A stretch of DNA of 64,000 nt from Osmia lignaria lignaria (Eukaryota; Arthropoda; Insecta; Hymenoptera; Megachilidae), in assembly GCF_051020975.1 (NCBI RefSeq), contig NC_135038.1, positions 9,794,001 to 9,858,000 on the forward strand. The letters are read 5' to 3'. Numbering within the stretch: position 1 is the first letter of the stretch; each line of letters starts with the position of its first letter. The translations under genes were made by a program, and so were the position numbers. Shown one piece after another: positions 14,091 to 27,997 of the stretch. The notes beneath the pieces are model-generated. The model was given only the letters and a program-made list of their open reading frames with translations, was not told the DNA's origin and searched no databases.

Positions 14091-14200
14091 CTACTTACTA
14101 CTTACCGATAAATTTCATAACATCAAAGTATTTCAAAATAGTACTTACATCGTATCAATTTAAACCTTAAAGCTTAAAGAAAATGATTACATAAACATTT
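14091..14200 (+). repeat. Partial second copy of the GTAAGTAGTA MITE family
   Basis: It directly follows the previous element, beginning CTACTTACTACTTACC and continuing with the internal words TTTCATAACATCAAAGTATT and TCAAAATAGTACTTACATCG, which match the arm of the 13.7 kb copy. Confidence 0.5.
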
Positions 14201-17200
14201 CATCAATATTCCTCACACAAAATGGTGGAAAAGTAAAATAAAGACGGATTATTTCAAGCAGTGTAGTTCGTTCTTCAATAAATACACCGATCAGAGGTTG
14301 ACAATATTAATATTAAATTTGAAATTGAATATCATTTTTACCATTCAAATTTATCGTACGGTTTTCATGAATGTTTCGCATAGAAAAACATTCTCCTCAT
14401 TTCCCGGTTTGAATGACGTTGGATTTTCGAGGAACAAGAAGCAAAGGGCAGCAGACAGTTGTTTTTCGAAACTCGTGTGCATCGATTTGAATGCTGTGTT
14501 TCCACGTACGCGACGCGGCCGCGTTGATGACGCGAGGGAATGGAAAAAGCGTGGCTGGAATCGCGGACGGAAAATTAAAGCATTTTCTAGCTTCCACGAG
14601 GGAAAAAACCTCGCGACATTCAACGCCCAGTGGTTTTATTTGTTTACGAGGCTCTAAGAGAGCGTCTGGTGGCTCGGTTGCGACCGGGCTAGCAGTTTTT
14701 GCTCGTTGATCAACGAGACCCGCTGCAATCTGTGCGGTGTTAGTCGTGGTTTACGCGGAAATTAACGATGGATCCGCTAGAAACGTGCTGAGCTTCCTGT
14801 TTTCATTAACTTCTGTGTTTTAGACTCGGCTTAGAGGTTGCTGGACACTAAGTATTTGCTATTTAGTTTTTATTAACTGTACAACTTCTGCAATTTCGTA
14901 TCCTTTTTTTTATTTTGAAATTTTACATCTTTTTTTACATTTATAAGAACAGATTCGCTGGATTGAAGTTCGTACCGCGACAAATATATTTTTCAACGAC
15001 GAGTTATTCGTCGTGCTCAGTTAAAAGATTAAAATTTCCGTTTATTGCGAATTTAAAATATCGTCAATTACAAAATATAAAAATTAAAAGGGATGAAAAG
15101 TTTCAGGATTCATAAATTCCAAAATATGTTAATATCATTCATTTATTTCCATATTTGCAAACAGTTGCCAACTTTTACTCGATCTGCTAGAAAAAATAAA
15201 AATTTGAAAAAAGGGAAAGAGGATTCATCATAAAAACGGTCATATAGCTTCGTCGCGAGAGATCACGACAGTTCTAGCGTGCTAAACGCGTAAATTATTA
15301 AATGTCTCCTTTCAACAGTCGCTAATGGCCTCCCATGGAGGGCGCCAGTTATTATTAACGGTGGACAGTTTGTCGTCGAGTTGTCCAAAACGCCATAAAC
15401 GTTCCGAAAGTTCCATTCCCGAGAAAGTTGAGCTATGTCGGCTGGTTCACGCTTTTAAGTGTCATCTGCCAGCGTGTCGTTGAACCGCCTCGCTGCTTTT
15501 ACGACCCGCAAAATTTCAGCTTGATGCTGGAAAAAAACAAAAATAATAATAATAATGATAAAACTGCAACATCCGTCACGGACGTGTATACTTATGACAT
15601 ATGGTACGTTCGTCCGTGTAAATTCATTTCTATACTTGATATCAGTAATAATCCCGAGAGTGAAAGAGAATATCCTGGAAATTTAACGAGGAAACGGAAT
15701 TCCGGTAATTTCTCATGCTTCATGCTGAATTATTATTTCAATGAGAAAAAGTGAATGAAGCGGAAACTCGAAGCGTATCGGGATTAATTGACGTCTCTTT
15801 GTTCCTTTGATTATAAAATTTCTTCAATATTTTTCACCTGAATTTATTGTAATAATTCATTCTTTTCTTTAAAATTTCTTGATAATCTGAATCTTTCGTT
15901 GAATTTGAAAATTCCGTTTAAAACTAGAGTATACAATAATTGCTCTGCAATTATCTAGAAAAAAAAGTAATTCAATTAAAAATCATGCTTTACATTTGTC
16001 TAACACCGATCCATGTAATCCATAAATCATAAATAAGTGGGATTAAGTTTTATCCTCAATGATTAATAATGTCGTTCCATTTAATTGAACAAGCCGGAAA
16101 TTGGAAGCAATACCGTTTTCTCTGGAAACAAGCTATCGTATGGCGCATAATCCACGGTTTAACCAATAATTAATAACTCTATCTTAACTCTCCAGATATT
16201 CAATCGAATACATTTGCCAGCGGCCAGGAATGAATGGAATGTTGGAACAATATAACGAATCCCGCAATCTACATCGAATCGATGGTACCGCTAAACGAAT
16301 AGTATCCTATTTACTTAAAATTGCATCCCACCAACTGGACATAGTCCACGTTATATCCCTACTGTAAATTGTTTTGCACTAATTACTTCTGCTAATCCGG
16401 TTTGTCCAGGCTGGATTCCAGGTTCCAGCAAAATTATCGTGGGAATTTTTATGCGACGACCATGATGGATGCGATTCATTTTTTCCTCGTGAATAAATTA
16501 CACGTCTACTGGGATATTATGCGTATTTAAATACTAGGACTTATCCACTGGCGTAACTAGGTGGGGACCCTGGTGGATCTAGACACCCCAAAAATCTGGA
16601 CTGGTACCCTTACCGTTTTATTCAAATTTCCGAATTCCAAACTTAGAAAAACTACGCTAAAAATTTAATTTATAATTTTGTAAAGTACTTATGATAAAAA
16701 TTCATAGAAATAGGTCCAAAGAAATTACTAAATTTATTTCTCCTTTAGAATCCTTTCTAGTAATTATAATTAAATGAAGTGAAAATTTTGTTCGAACATT
16801 TTACAGATAATTTTTGAACTCGTTTTCAGTAAATCGTGAAAAGTTGCAAAAATTTAAGTTAGCACATACTACGATGAACATTATGAAACCAGAAAAATTG
16901 CAGAGAAATTCAGCTTTTTAAAGTGCAGGATCAACGAAAATACTTCAGACTTTCACAAAAACTTGCTCTTCACGTTTTTACTTTAATTGGCGTTTCTGGC
17001 TTCGATGCAAGGCTTCCGTTGCCGCGCTTTTTTTTTTTTAAACGATTCAAAGGAAACGTTTCCTTAGATTCGCAGAGAAGGCAACGGGGAATTCATTTTA
17101 CCACGTTTGGAAGACGCTTAAAGCGTATTTTTCATGGGTCGAGCGGAGGGGGAGTTCTGTTGCAATTCCGTGGCAAGGGGTTAGAATCACTTGAAAACCG

Positions 17201-19340
17201 AGCCAACACAGAGAGAAAAGGAAAATAGAAAAAGAAAGCGATTCAAGCTGTCGAGAAGGGAGAGTCTAATTTTGAAGCGTTTAAGTTACGCGGTGCCCAC
17301 TTGCCGGTAATTAAGATGCCGCGCGCTTGAGAATTTCGCATCGTAGAATAATTGCGAATGTAAATGGACGGAAGGACGTTTCCTTCAATAAAACTAGTGA
17401 AGACCTTTCATTACAAATTTTCAGGAAATTCCTATTCGATGAAATCGAACCATTTTGTTACAAGCAAAAATTATTAATACTCTGATATCTGGCTTTATTT
17501 TACAATCCACTTAAGAACAAAAAATTAGTAATATATAAATTTTATTTTAGAAGTAAACAAAATGAATAAAAGACAATTAAAAATGGGAGGGGGGGGTCAT
17601 CTCTAATTAATTTACTATTCAAATATAGAATATTTTATAGACACATAAACCATAGATTCCAGACAAAACCAAGATTAGTAATTAGAAATATTAATCAAGG
17701 GCTGATTCATTATCCTTTATAATTGGTTTTCAGAATCAATCATTAAATTTCCAAATGCTTCACAATCTGCTAGGCTATCGCTGTTTCAACGAAACAATAA
17801 TGTCGAGCCGCAAATTAAATTATCCATCGGATAGAGAAACCAGAATTAATAGTTTTTGGGTTACAAGGAAATGCGACGCGAGAGAGAGTTCGCTATGGGT
17901 ATTGGCCAGTGGGTTGGCAGGACTGCCTAGTAATATATCAGACCCGTCGGCTAGTAATATACTGCCTAGTGCGGCTTGTTTAGTAGTAATAAAGCGCATT
18001 GCTGCCGACCGACAACGCAGACTCGGATCTTGGCAACGACAACCACTGAATTTTATGCACGATTAGATTATACGAAGAAGAGCCCAGTTTATCGTCGAGG
18101 AGTTCCTCGAGCCTCTTTTTGTATCTTAATGTCTTCATTAATTATATACCAATAGATGACGTTTGGTTTCTTTCACGTTACACTCTTCACTATTTTTATA
18201 ATTTACTAAATTTTTAATTAGTGTATTTAATTACAAATTTATACTATTTGCTGTTACTCTACTATAATTAATTTAATTATTTTATTTTGAGAAGAACTTA
18301 TAAGTAAATTTCCAAATGAAAATATTTTTTCACTAATTAAAACCCAGCTATTTGTTAATCAAATTTTCACCCAAATAATATGGAATTCCGATATCCTTCA
18401 CTCGTCCCTCAAGTATACTTTAGATTGAAGACTCTCGTCCTCCTATGTAAAGAACTCGTTGAAATATTTCCCTCGAACTTCTTAATGTCTTTCGAACTGG
18501 TAGGTCGATAAAAAGCGTTTTATTAACACACTCGCGATATCCGGGAAAACGATTTCTATCGAATCCCGATGAATGTCGATGCAAAAGAGAGAGAGGGAGA
18601 AAGATTAACCCGTGTTCGACAGCCTTCGAAATATACCCTCATCATCGCGTACACCGTTCGTCGAGTTGGCTGCTTTATTTCACGGTGCACTGCACTCGGC
18701 GCAGCTTTTTCTTGGCGAGTGCATTAATGGCACCGGATGCAGGTTACACGAGCCACGTAAAGTACTCGTCCAAGTGCCGTTTCGAAGTGTTTATCGCTGG
18801 ATTAGCAATTCTATTGCCTGCATCCTTCTCTTTTTGCTCCTCTACGCGTGCAAGAGAAAAGAAACGAACCGCTCGCGCGACTTAATGGAAAAGCTTGTCT
18901 TTCGACCCGGCTAAGACGAAACTTCGACCCCAGTACCAGCGATTCTACTCGCAAAATTGTTCAACTTCTTTTCTCCTATCCTCTTCTCATGGCATCGTTT
19001 GTGCGGAGTGTTCGAATCGTTTGGGGGTCAATTTCTGTTTTTCATGAGCTGGAGAATATGTTGAAATGAAGTTCGAAAGATTATTGTGGGATTTTGTGGA
19101 ATTTCAGTTTGATATTTTGATGATGCAGGAAAGATGAATTATATTAGAATCATATTTTGTTAGGAACAGATTATTTTTTTGGAGGGGGGTTCCCTATTTA
19201 TATAAAGATAAAATTGTAAATATCAAAAGAAGGTTTTCTTATCATATTTAAAATTAAATTAAATATTTTATTTTAAATAGCAATATGAAAAATGGCTCAG
19301 ACTCATAAGCCTTATATTTGTTAATAAAATTTGCATTCCA

Positions 19341-19453
19341 CTCGGACGACGGACCATAGAGAGAGCCCCAATTTTAATTTTATTTTGTATTTCATATTTT
19401 CATTTTCTAAATTGCACGCTGTTCCTTTCAAATTATCGTTGTTCAAGGGTTAA
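19341..19453 (+). repeat. GGACCATGG-family short repeat, shortened copy
   Basis: Begins CGGACGACGGACCATAGAGA, keeps CATTTTCTAAATTGCACGCT and ends GTTCAAGGGTTAA, but lacks part of the interior seen in the 5.4 kb copy. Confidence 0.65.
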
Positions 19454-20148
19454 TTAAATTTTCTTTTAAATTATCACTTCATAACATCTGAATTTCATTA
19501 CAATTTTTAAAATAATGAAAATTCTTCGCCAAAAGGGATTTTTCCTTAAATGAAATTTTGTCCCAAAAGTTCAATAAAGTTTTCATCCAAATCCATCCAA
19601 GCCCCAGAGAAACAAAAGGGTTTCTTTTTCGAAATAAAAATCCTCATAAGTGTCGTTGTTCCCGCGAGTTCTCTGAGCCATAGAAAAGCTGAGCACGAAT
19701 CGCAATTTCTGTCGTGTCCTCGTCAAACAGAACCGCGAGACTGTTTCCTGCGCTTTTCTTTCATCTCTGCCCGCCTCTCGAAATTCCAGCACCTGGGTAA
19801 CGGGAAATTAATCCGAAGGATCTTTTATTCGTCGTGGAAACTCTTCAGCCTGACCACGCATTACGCTCGATTTAATCTCCTGACCAAAGCTGTATTCATT
19901 ACACTTTGTCTTCTTTCACCCCTTTCTGCTTTCGAAACTGGTCTGTTTTAAAAATGCAAGCTGACAAGATAGAGTCATTGATCTTACGATGTTCTTTCGC
20001 GATTTTAAAAATCGGATCGCGTTACCAGGAGTGTTTGATAGGTACATAAAGTGATGCTGAGAAACATGGGTAACGACTGCAACATTTTTACAACGGAAGA
20101 TCGTTCGTCTTTCGAGTAAGAACGATACGTGCTATCGATTGGAAGTTA

Positions 20149-20178
20149 GGATATACAGTAAGGATCAAAAGTATAAGA
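20149..20178 (+). repeat. Possible Tc1/mariner-type terminal inverted repeat remnant
   Basis: TACAGTAAGGATCAAAAGTA followed by TAAGACCACG resembles the end of Tc1-like transposons (TA, then CAGT...CAAAAGTAT...). The matching opposite end and any transposase were not found. Confidence 0.35.
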
Positions 20179-20948
20179 CCACGTATCACGTAAAGAACTT
20201 CAAAATAAAATTTCCCAAGCTCCTAATAAGAAAATTTATTTTTCACTTTATTTACTGAACAAATTCTTGAAAAATATTTAAATTTTTATAGGATAGATTT
20301 CATAAAAAATGCAATTTTCTTTATTTGTCCCAAAATTCAAGCAATGGACAATCAGCTTTAAATGACACAATTTAATTATAAAGTAAGGTGTTAATGAATC
20401 ATATGAAAAAGCGTTGTATTCAAAAAGACCGATGTCAAACTTTTTGTCTGGTGAAAATGAAAATGAAAATCGTTCCCTTGGTCGGGTAACACGTGAAAAG
20501 CTTTTCCCTGGTTACGAAAGGATAAACGTCGGTTGTATGTGTGCAAGCTTCAAAAACAGACTTTCGAGTGCACTAAAGCATTATTCGTGCGAAAATAAGA
20601 GCAAGTTTAAGTATAACACGTTTTAAGAAAAGCCTTGGTTTTTAAGCTGCTTGAAATTGAAGCTTTTCGTGCGCCATTATTTCGTTCTTCTCACTACCGC
20701 AAAAACCATTTGAATAAAATTTTATGAAACTATGCTGTAATATACGGGAGCATGAATATACATTTGAGATAAATATCTTTCTTAATTAAATTATTTGAAA
20801 AGGTGTTTAAAATCTTTTAATATTACTTTTGATTGACATTTAAATTTAAGTTGAAAATTTACTATTTGAAGCATAAGTACATTATTTCATGTAAGATAGA
20901 TGGAATGTTAAATTAATTTTAACTCATTTTAATCCTAGAAAGACTAAG

Positions 20949-21014
20949 AAATCGTTAGAAATCCTTAGAAATTATTAAAAATCATTAGAAATCCTTAGAA
21001 ATCATTAGAAATGA
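20949..21014 (+). repeat. 10-bp minisatellite, consensus AAATCNTTAG
   Basis: About six and a half head-to-tail copies with variants AAATCGTTAG, AAATCCTTAG and AAATCATTAG. Confidence 0.85.
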
Positions 21015-22199
21015 ATTTTCACTTATGATACTCGATCTTTCTAGGAATAATATAAAAATTTTTATACAAGGAAATCGTAATAGCAGTTGAAAAACCAAAT
21101 AGAATCATCCTGACTTTGTCTAAATAAAATTGAAATTCTCCAAAGAATTATGGCTGTCTCGATATAAAAGAGAACTCGTAACCGTCGAACTTCCCTTGGC
21201 CAGACTTCATCCACTTTTTCTGCTTCGACTCGCATTTATTGTGGTCGTTGTTGCGGTTCACAGAAGAAGAAGAGGATGCTTTATGCGATTTCGCAACATG
21301 AAACGAGGAGCAGCAGCTTCCGTGGCACGTCAACCGCTCCTTTTCCATTTTCCTTACGGTCTATCGAAGCGAAACGTTCTCGGACAGCATCCAAAGGATT
21401 TTCCGAAGGGACGAAAGGGGAGAAGTTTCTTTTCTAGTAGACGACGCCGACGACAAATACCGTTTCCACCTCGAGCCGATAGCAATCGAGGGAAAACAAA
21501 CGCTTGCTCGAGCAGTCCTTGCTCGAACTTTTGGTATTTCTTAAGGACGAATTACTCGACCGTGCCAGTCTTTCTTTCTTTTTTTTTCTTTATTTGCACT
21601 GTCGGTTTCCACGGTTCGACGCTCGGGGTTACAGAGTTTTTGCGGATCAGGCTAATGCTGGACATCCCTTGTGGGTTCGTTGGTAAATGTGGAAATACTT
21701 TTTTGAAATAAATTCTCGTAGTAAAAGGGGTGATAAATGTTGGTGAAATTTTTCAAGCTTCGCGTTAAATAATTAATTATTCCCTTCTGAATAATTTTAT
21801 TCAAATTTCAAATAGAAATTGAAACTTTCGTAATTATTCTTCCTTCAGATGCTTGGAAATTTAAATTAGATTTAAACGAAACGAGGCTCTTCGTTTATGA
21901 ATTGTAAAGTGCATGGTGTGTAGATAGATGTAATAGAAATGCAAGTCGAAGCAACGATCTCTGCTGGTGCATAGCAAACAGAATTCTTAAAGCAAGAAGG
22001 CTAAGAGCATCTAACGCTGCCAATTTTGCATCCTGACTTCTTTGAGATCAAAGCCCACTTGATTGCTGAAAGCATAAATAAAAACATCACGATTATACAA
22101 GACTGTTCTTAACGTTACGTGATTGTTTTAACGAGTAAAACTCTAATATATTAAATTAGTAAAATTAAATTGATTAAATTTTCTATTAAAATGACCGAT

Positions 22200-22270
22200 G
22201 AAATGTTTATGCAGTCCTTTACAGCATAAACAATATTTTGCGATACTTTTCTGTCAACAAATTATATTTA
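22200..22270. repeat. Partial copy of the GTAAGTAGTA MITE family
   Basis: Contains GATACTTTTCTGTCAACAAA, which parallels AATACTTTTATGTCATCAAA in the 36.5 kb copy. The remainder is degraded. Confidence 0.4.
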
Positions 22271-22556
22271 ATTTCTTATATCCCTTACTCATTTATTTCA
22301 TACACAATAACTTCACAGAAAGCTACATTTTTCATTAATTAGTTTCTGTCATTACTACGACATAATAATTACCTATCCAAGTTAATACCCCGAGCACCCT
22401 TTTAAAAACAGTTTCTTCGTACGAAAGCCAGGGAGAATCCAGTGGGTACCGCAATTTCACGAGCACCTCGTGCATCTTGTTACCGGTCGATTCCCAAAGG
22501 ATAGAGTAAGAGAGCGAGATAGACCATTCCAGTGTGTAATACTGCATAACCGTGCT

Positions 22557-22790
22557 GCATTACATACGGCCAGTGAGGTATGCGAGTGCTGGTAGCAACA
22601 ACAGCAGCTGGATCCGAGGGTGGCAACACCCTAGCCTCAGCATGGGGTGAATAGCCGTGCCGGTATGTTTCTGGCCGTCTGCCAGGACCCGGTAACTAGT
22701 CGTACCAGCACATTAATAGAGTTTTATTGTTATTTACTGTGACAACGGCCCGTTATTAACGAGGCCCTGGCCAACGTGGACACTGACCGA
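22557..22790. promoter_or_regulatory. GC-richer island with a nested palindrome: candidate regulatory DNA
   Basis: Includes the palindrome CGTTATTAACG (22751-22761) set between GGCC and GGCC, next to GAGTTTTATTGTTATTTACT. The block has no open frame. Regulatory role inferred from composition and motif density. Confidence 0.3.
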
Positions 22791-24414
22791 ATTGTTGATT
22801 CTCCTCTCGACTACTTGGCTAACTTTGATCCACTCTCCTCTCGCCTCGTCGATCTCGATACAATTGTTGTTTGTTAAGTCTCACGATTTTCGATGCGGCA
22901 TGGCATTTCAAATGAACAATTATCCATCGTTATCGGAGCTGCCGGTGAGAATGAAGTTGAGGTTGATTGTCACGAATCGATGGTCTGTTAATTGCGTGAT
23001 TTCTGTTTTTGTGTTTGCTCGACGATCGAAACCCCCCTTTGCAAAATTCTCGATTGGTCACCTGTATGTAATAATCCGTTTGATTGTACCGTACTGTTTC
23101 ATCGAGGTGCGAAATACCGATCGGCATTGCTGAAATATTTTCAATTATATTAACAATCGTTGGACAGTAAAGTGATTGGAAATATATCGATAAATTGCTA
23201 TTCCAATTATTGTGTCGTGTATGTTGGTGTAAGTGATACTTCGAACACAAATATTTTGACGCTCTTTGCAAATACAATCTCCAGAGTGTACATAATCAAG
23301 TGGTATATCAGTGACAAAGTTCTCTCATTTAGGACAACAGTAACCAGCGTCAGTCGCAATTAAGTTATATTAACGTGCACGTCGATACTCTGTCGCTTGA
23401 TTTAATATTTGTTTAATTAAGATTTTCGCATACAATGAACTATAATTGAGGATCTTGCAGCGAGAAGATGCAGCATTATTCAATTTCTCTTATGATGTAT
23501 AATACAGGATGTTTCACAAAAAAAATTGTTCTTCCGCTCGTATAAGTAGAAACAGACTTCCTGAGAATCACAATACGAGCAACGACCACGCCACGTAACA
23601 ACCATGCCGGGACGGAGTCGTTTCACGCGTTGTTAATTAAAAGGCACCCGGTAGCGTTGTTCGTTAAAACGCATGCTTTTGTGTTATGCGACTACTCTTC
23701 GCCGTTTTCTCCCTCGACTTTCTACGTTTAATGCACGTGAATCGAATCGACCCGTTTTTTCACCGTCTAAACATTCATGCGACATTAAAATCGAATAGTA
23801 AGTAGCAACTTTGATCGATATGTTCCCACAATGAAATAAATCAACTAAAAATAATTTTGCAAATCGTTGTATAATTTTTGGCAAAATTTCCTTTGTTATA
23901 TTCTCATTATCTTCAATTGAATAAATTTTCATTTCATTAATGAAATTTTATAGAAATTTTATTTAGTTCTGTTCATTTGTATGGCACAATTTAGGGACAA
24001 GAACGAGGAGGAAACAAATTCGATCAGAGACTTCCTCGAAGTATTATAGTTTATTAATTACCTCAGGGTGGATATTATTCCTAATCGTGTTCCACGAGAC
24101 AGAATTTCTCGAATCTGAGACGCGATCGAGCAACGTAATTCGATTGCGACATTGAATATTGGAAAGTTCCTCTTCAAGAGGAAGCTACGTTGTTTCGTCT
24201 CGTGGAAATAATTTATTAGGCGATAAAAGCGTGCAAGTACTTTAACACTAGAACTATCGGCGTTCGATGGTCTTAAATCGAAGGTAAATTGAAAAAACAA
24301 ATCGCTTTTTCATTTCGACAAGGAGCCAATCCTTATAATTTCTATAATTTAAAATAAAAAATTTCTTATTTTAACGAGTTTAATTATACTACTATGTATT
24401 ATCAAATACTAAGG

Positions 24415-24610
24415 AAGTACGGGTACCCAAACCTCGGATCGGGTCAGGTAATGATCGTACTGGATCGGGTAATAATCGGGTAATGGTCAGATCGGCTCTC
24501 CTCCTCTCCCGAGGGAAATTCGGGTACCCGAACAATTTGAACACTGGACAATCTTCTAGTCAACTTCAACATCCCATTCCAAATTTTCGGGTACCCGTCT
24601 CTCAAATACC
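24415..24610. repeat. Cluster of GGGTACCC palindromes and GGATCGGGTA repeats
   Basis: GGGTACCC occurs three times, at about 24421, 24532 and 24588, twice as CGGGTACCCG. Between the first two lies a run of degenerate GATCGGGTAATRATC repeats. This looks like a fragment of a repeat family; its class is not recognised. Confidence 0.5.
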
Positions 24611-27600
24611 AAATCCCACACTCTGTACGTATAAATAATCTCCTTTAACTTCCACGTTTATTTATAAAATACTAAGATTCTCATTTCCGTATGGAAAGAA
24701 AATATGAAAAGCTGTCTTATCAGTACCACGCCTCGGTGTTTCCAAGCAGTTACGTGAAATTTCATGCGTTCGACGTTCGAACTTCTCGTGTAACTACTCC
24801 AACTCCCGCGTACTCGTTTCCTACCTCTCCACTTTTTCCCCGGCTCGATTTTTCAAAAAAAAGAAGGAAGCTCCAAATGACACGCGTTTCAGGGAGGCAG
24901 AGTTTCGTGTCAGGTCAGCGACGAAAGGTAGGTTCGTCGAACAACGAACAGAACGGTCACGGTGTCGCGTTTATAAGGTTTAGGTGCGCGACGACGTGCA
25001 ATTCCCGCAACGATCGTGACGATGTGTGTACGTGTGGGTTTCTCGTGTGTAGTCGAGGGTGATTTTCAGTCGGATGGAAATATGTACGTACGAGCGCTTG
25101 AAGGAACGCTCCATTACCCGACGCGGTTCTCTCTTTTTAACCCAGACATTTTCAACGATACGTCCGCCGTCGCGTTCAACGGATTAAAAGAGTCGTTTTG
25201 AATTTGAAACATCCGAACGATGATCTGCCTTCTATTGACTCGTCGGGAAAGAAAATCTGGAATATATTTTTTTGCGAATACGATGCGTGATGTATAAAAC
25301 TGGGATGAATGGATTTTTTTGTCACTGTGAAATAGTATTGGAATAAATTGATCAAGTGAATTCGGGATGAATGATGTGAAAGAGGATTGTGATAGTTCCC
25401 TTTTCATTTATTCAATATACGGTTAATACAGAAAATTGTAGCATAGCAGCTTCTGCTATTTTGATGAATAAAAATCGGAGGTGATTGTTAATATTTCAAA
25501 CAAAGCTTTTTTCTGATCAGTTTAGTGGATTAAGTGTTGTAAGATTAATATCATTTTTTAGATTTCGTTAAATTGTATAAGAATTAAAAATTTTTATTTT
25601 AATGGAATTAATTTACATTTTAAATATTTAATCCATATTCTTCGTTTTCAAAATTTTACGTTAAAATCAGTTTAATTAAAAAAAAGAGAATTAAAAATTT
25701 ACTGTGAATTGCCCAATTATAATTTAATTGAACTAGTTATTAATTAATATATTCTAAATTAAACTGATGATTATAAAAATTAACATTTCTGTAGGTTGAA
25801 GTTTCCTTGAATTCCATTCTAAATTTTAGTCTGATTAAAATTGGATAAACTTTTCCAACGAAAAATAAATTAAACGAACACTCCTCGTGAGAAGCAAAAA
25901 TCCAGTTTGACATTTATATTGATGACATTAATTCTCGCTCAATCCTCTGGCATCGTGATTACGTTTTAATCAAGCCCGTGTCTCATAAACGTCCCCTGTA
26001 GCGCCTCATTCTTCGTCATTCGCAATAGCTGCCACACCTCGATATAATGACATCGATGACACATGTACGCGTTTCATTGTGTTTCAATCATCCTATTTGT
26101 CAGGAATAATTAGCTTAATTAAATAAGCTTATCAAAACTAACAGGTAATAATTAATAATAGAAAAGAATTGATTTTATTGTAAAAACGATTTAATCATCA
26201 AAAATTAAATTTCTTAATTTTCAATTTAGTATTAAATTTATTACTTTAATGATAATTAATATTTCAAGTGAAAGACTTGCATTTATTAAACAGATTAATA
26301 ATCTCTAAATCAGAGATTTTGTTGACAAAGGTACAATTTCACCATTCAATGATTCATCAAATAATTCCATGAATTTCAATAAAAGTGTTCAAAAAATACT
26401 TAAAAGTATGCAAAAATTATGAAATCGACATAGGAATGATCGACGTAGTTCGTGTGAAATGATCTCAAAACTCGAGCGTGTAAGGGTTTAGGGGCTGAGT
26501 CGAGGGAACAGCATCCCTTAGCGTGAAACGCGTCGCTACCCAGCATGCTCCATTTACCACGATAGCTACGAATACGTGTATTACAGCCAGGGTATCGAAA
26601 TTCCCTTCCTCTGGACCAGGATGTCCTCCGCCATTTTACCTGCAACAACCCTTCGCGACACAACGATCCGACGTCTCGCGGAAAAAATTTTGTAGAAATT
26701 TCTGTGTCTGTCACTAATTTTTCGCAGTCACTAAAAAACGCAGATTGTGGGAAGACATAGGACTCCCCATTTCTTCAAATTCTTACTAAATAATAAAAAA
26801 ATTTTGCAAATTCTATCAACACAATTTTTCAAAGAAATTCCTCAAAAATCTTACAAAGACAACGTGGAAACCCACTTCAACCGTAATAATTGAATCTTCC
26901 GTGGAAATTGCTCGATCATTAAACGCATCGTCTTATGAAATCGAATGGAAGTAATGCACCGAGAGCACAATGTGTATAGGAGTTGAACGACGAGAGTCGA
27001 GCATGCAAGATAATGGCAAATAAGTGTTTAAAGCTGGAAAAATGGTTTATCGCCTTTTCCGGTTCTCCTTTCAACCTCTCGTTCGTTCTCCATAAACAGC
27101 CAATGGAATGGTATTGGCAGTGAAATAAGAAAAAACACAATTGTATGGGGAGCAGAACAAATCGAATTGATCGCTTAATAATGCAAATGCGATTTCAGTC
27201 TTCAACTCGGCGTTAATAGAATTTCAGTTAAACAATTGATCTCTACTTAGAAAGTATTAAAGGCAAAAGAAACGTTGATCCCTGCTGGCAAAGTATATTA
27301 TTTTTAATAATCATTTTACTTTTTTACTTGACACTGGCTATTCGTTATTAACAAGGCACACGATAGAAAGAGTTACATTATAAAAGATATTAGAAATTTA
27401 TTCTTTTCAATTCAATGTTTCAGTTTGTTATTTTATATCGTTAATATAATTTTAATGGTATTTAGAGTAATTCTAGCGTTTTTATTTATTTAATTATTTA
27501 ATTGAAAAATTATAACTCGTAGTATTAATTACAAGTATTAAATTCCATAGTAATGCAATTATTTAAAATACGATCTCATCATTTTCTAAACTTTCCATTT

Positions 27601-27997
27601 GCTACCCTACTTAAAGTTTTCAATTGACCTTCGAAGTTAGTTAAAGGATCGATCATAATATTCGGGGGTGTATTCGAATCCTCGCGTTACTTCGAACTAA
27701 GGCTTCGCAGCAAATCTTGATTAACCTCCTCCGTCTTCGTCTTCAGAAAGTTATAAAGTGCTGTGACAGAGGATTGTAACATCAATTTTCATCGTCGAAC
27801 GACGTATGTCTTGTTCAAGAGAACGGTCGTAGAGTATCGCGTTAAATTCTGATGGGAGGAACATTTCAGGGTAACGTTTAATCGTCGATGATCGTTGAAA
27901 TGAGAAATAGAGCCCTTATCGGATAATTCGTGTAATTTTATTTATATTTTTATGCTTTGCTCGTTAATGCGATTGACTAATGTTACATTTGTTTCAG

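Larger units (their letters stand above)
1..27997. other. Intron or upstream sequence of the stargazin-like gene, no exon identified
   Basis: The exons for TM1 and the first extracellular loop must precede exon A in the transcript, but I could not recognise them here by motif or splice context. They may lie outside the window or be too short to see. The stretch alternates between AT-rich DNA (poly-A/T runs, TTAATTAA-like words) and GC-richer islands, roughly at 1090-1600, 2230-2560, 3780-4100, 5780-6200, 8090-8420, 9250-9900, 10300-10700, 11440-12100, 13200-13500, 14400-14800, 16080-16500, 17000-17340, 18580-19030, 19600-19930, 21180-21680, 22380-23000, 24700-25200 and 26450-26700. Repeats within it are listed separately; the rest shows no clear feature. 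Confidence 0.6.

Noticed and set aside
21130..21711. Longest + strand open frame (193 codons)
   Set aside because: Basic and Phe-rich translation of a GC island with several poly-T and GA/CG runs, no domain, overlapping frames open on the other strand.
23505..23525. ACAGGATGTTTCACAAAA, similar to common insect repeat ends (acagggtgtcc)
   Set aside because: Only a short match, with no inverted partner or boundary found.
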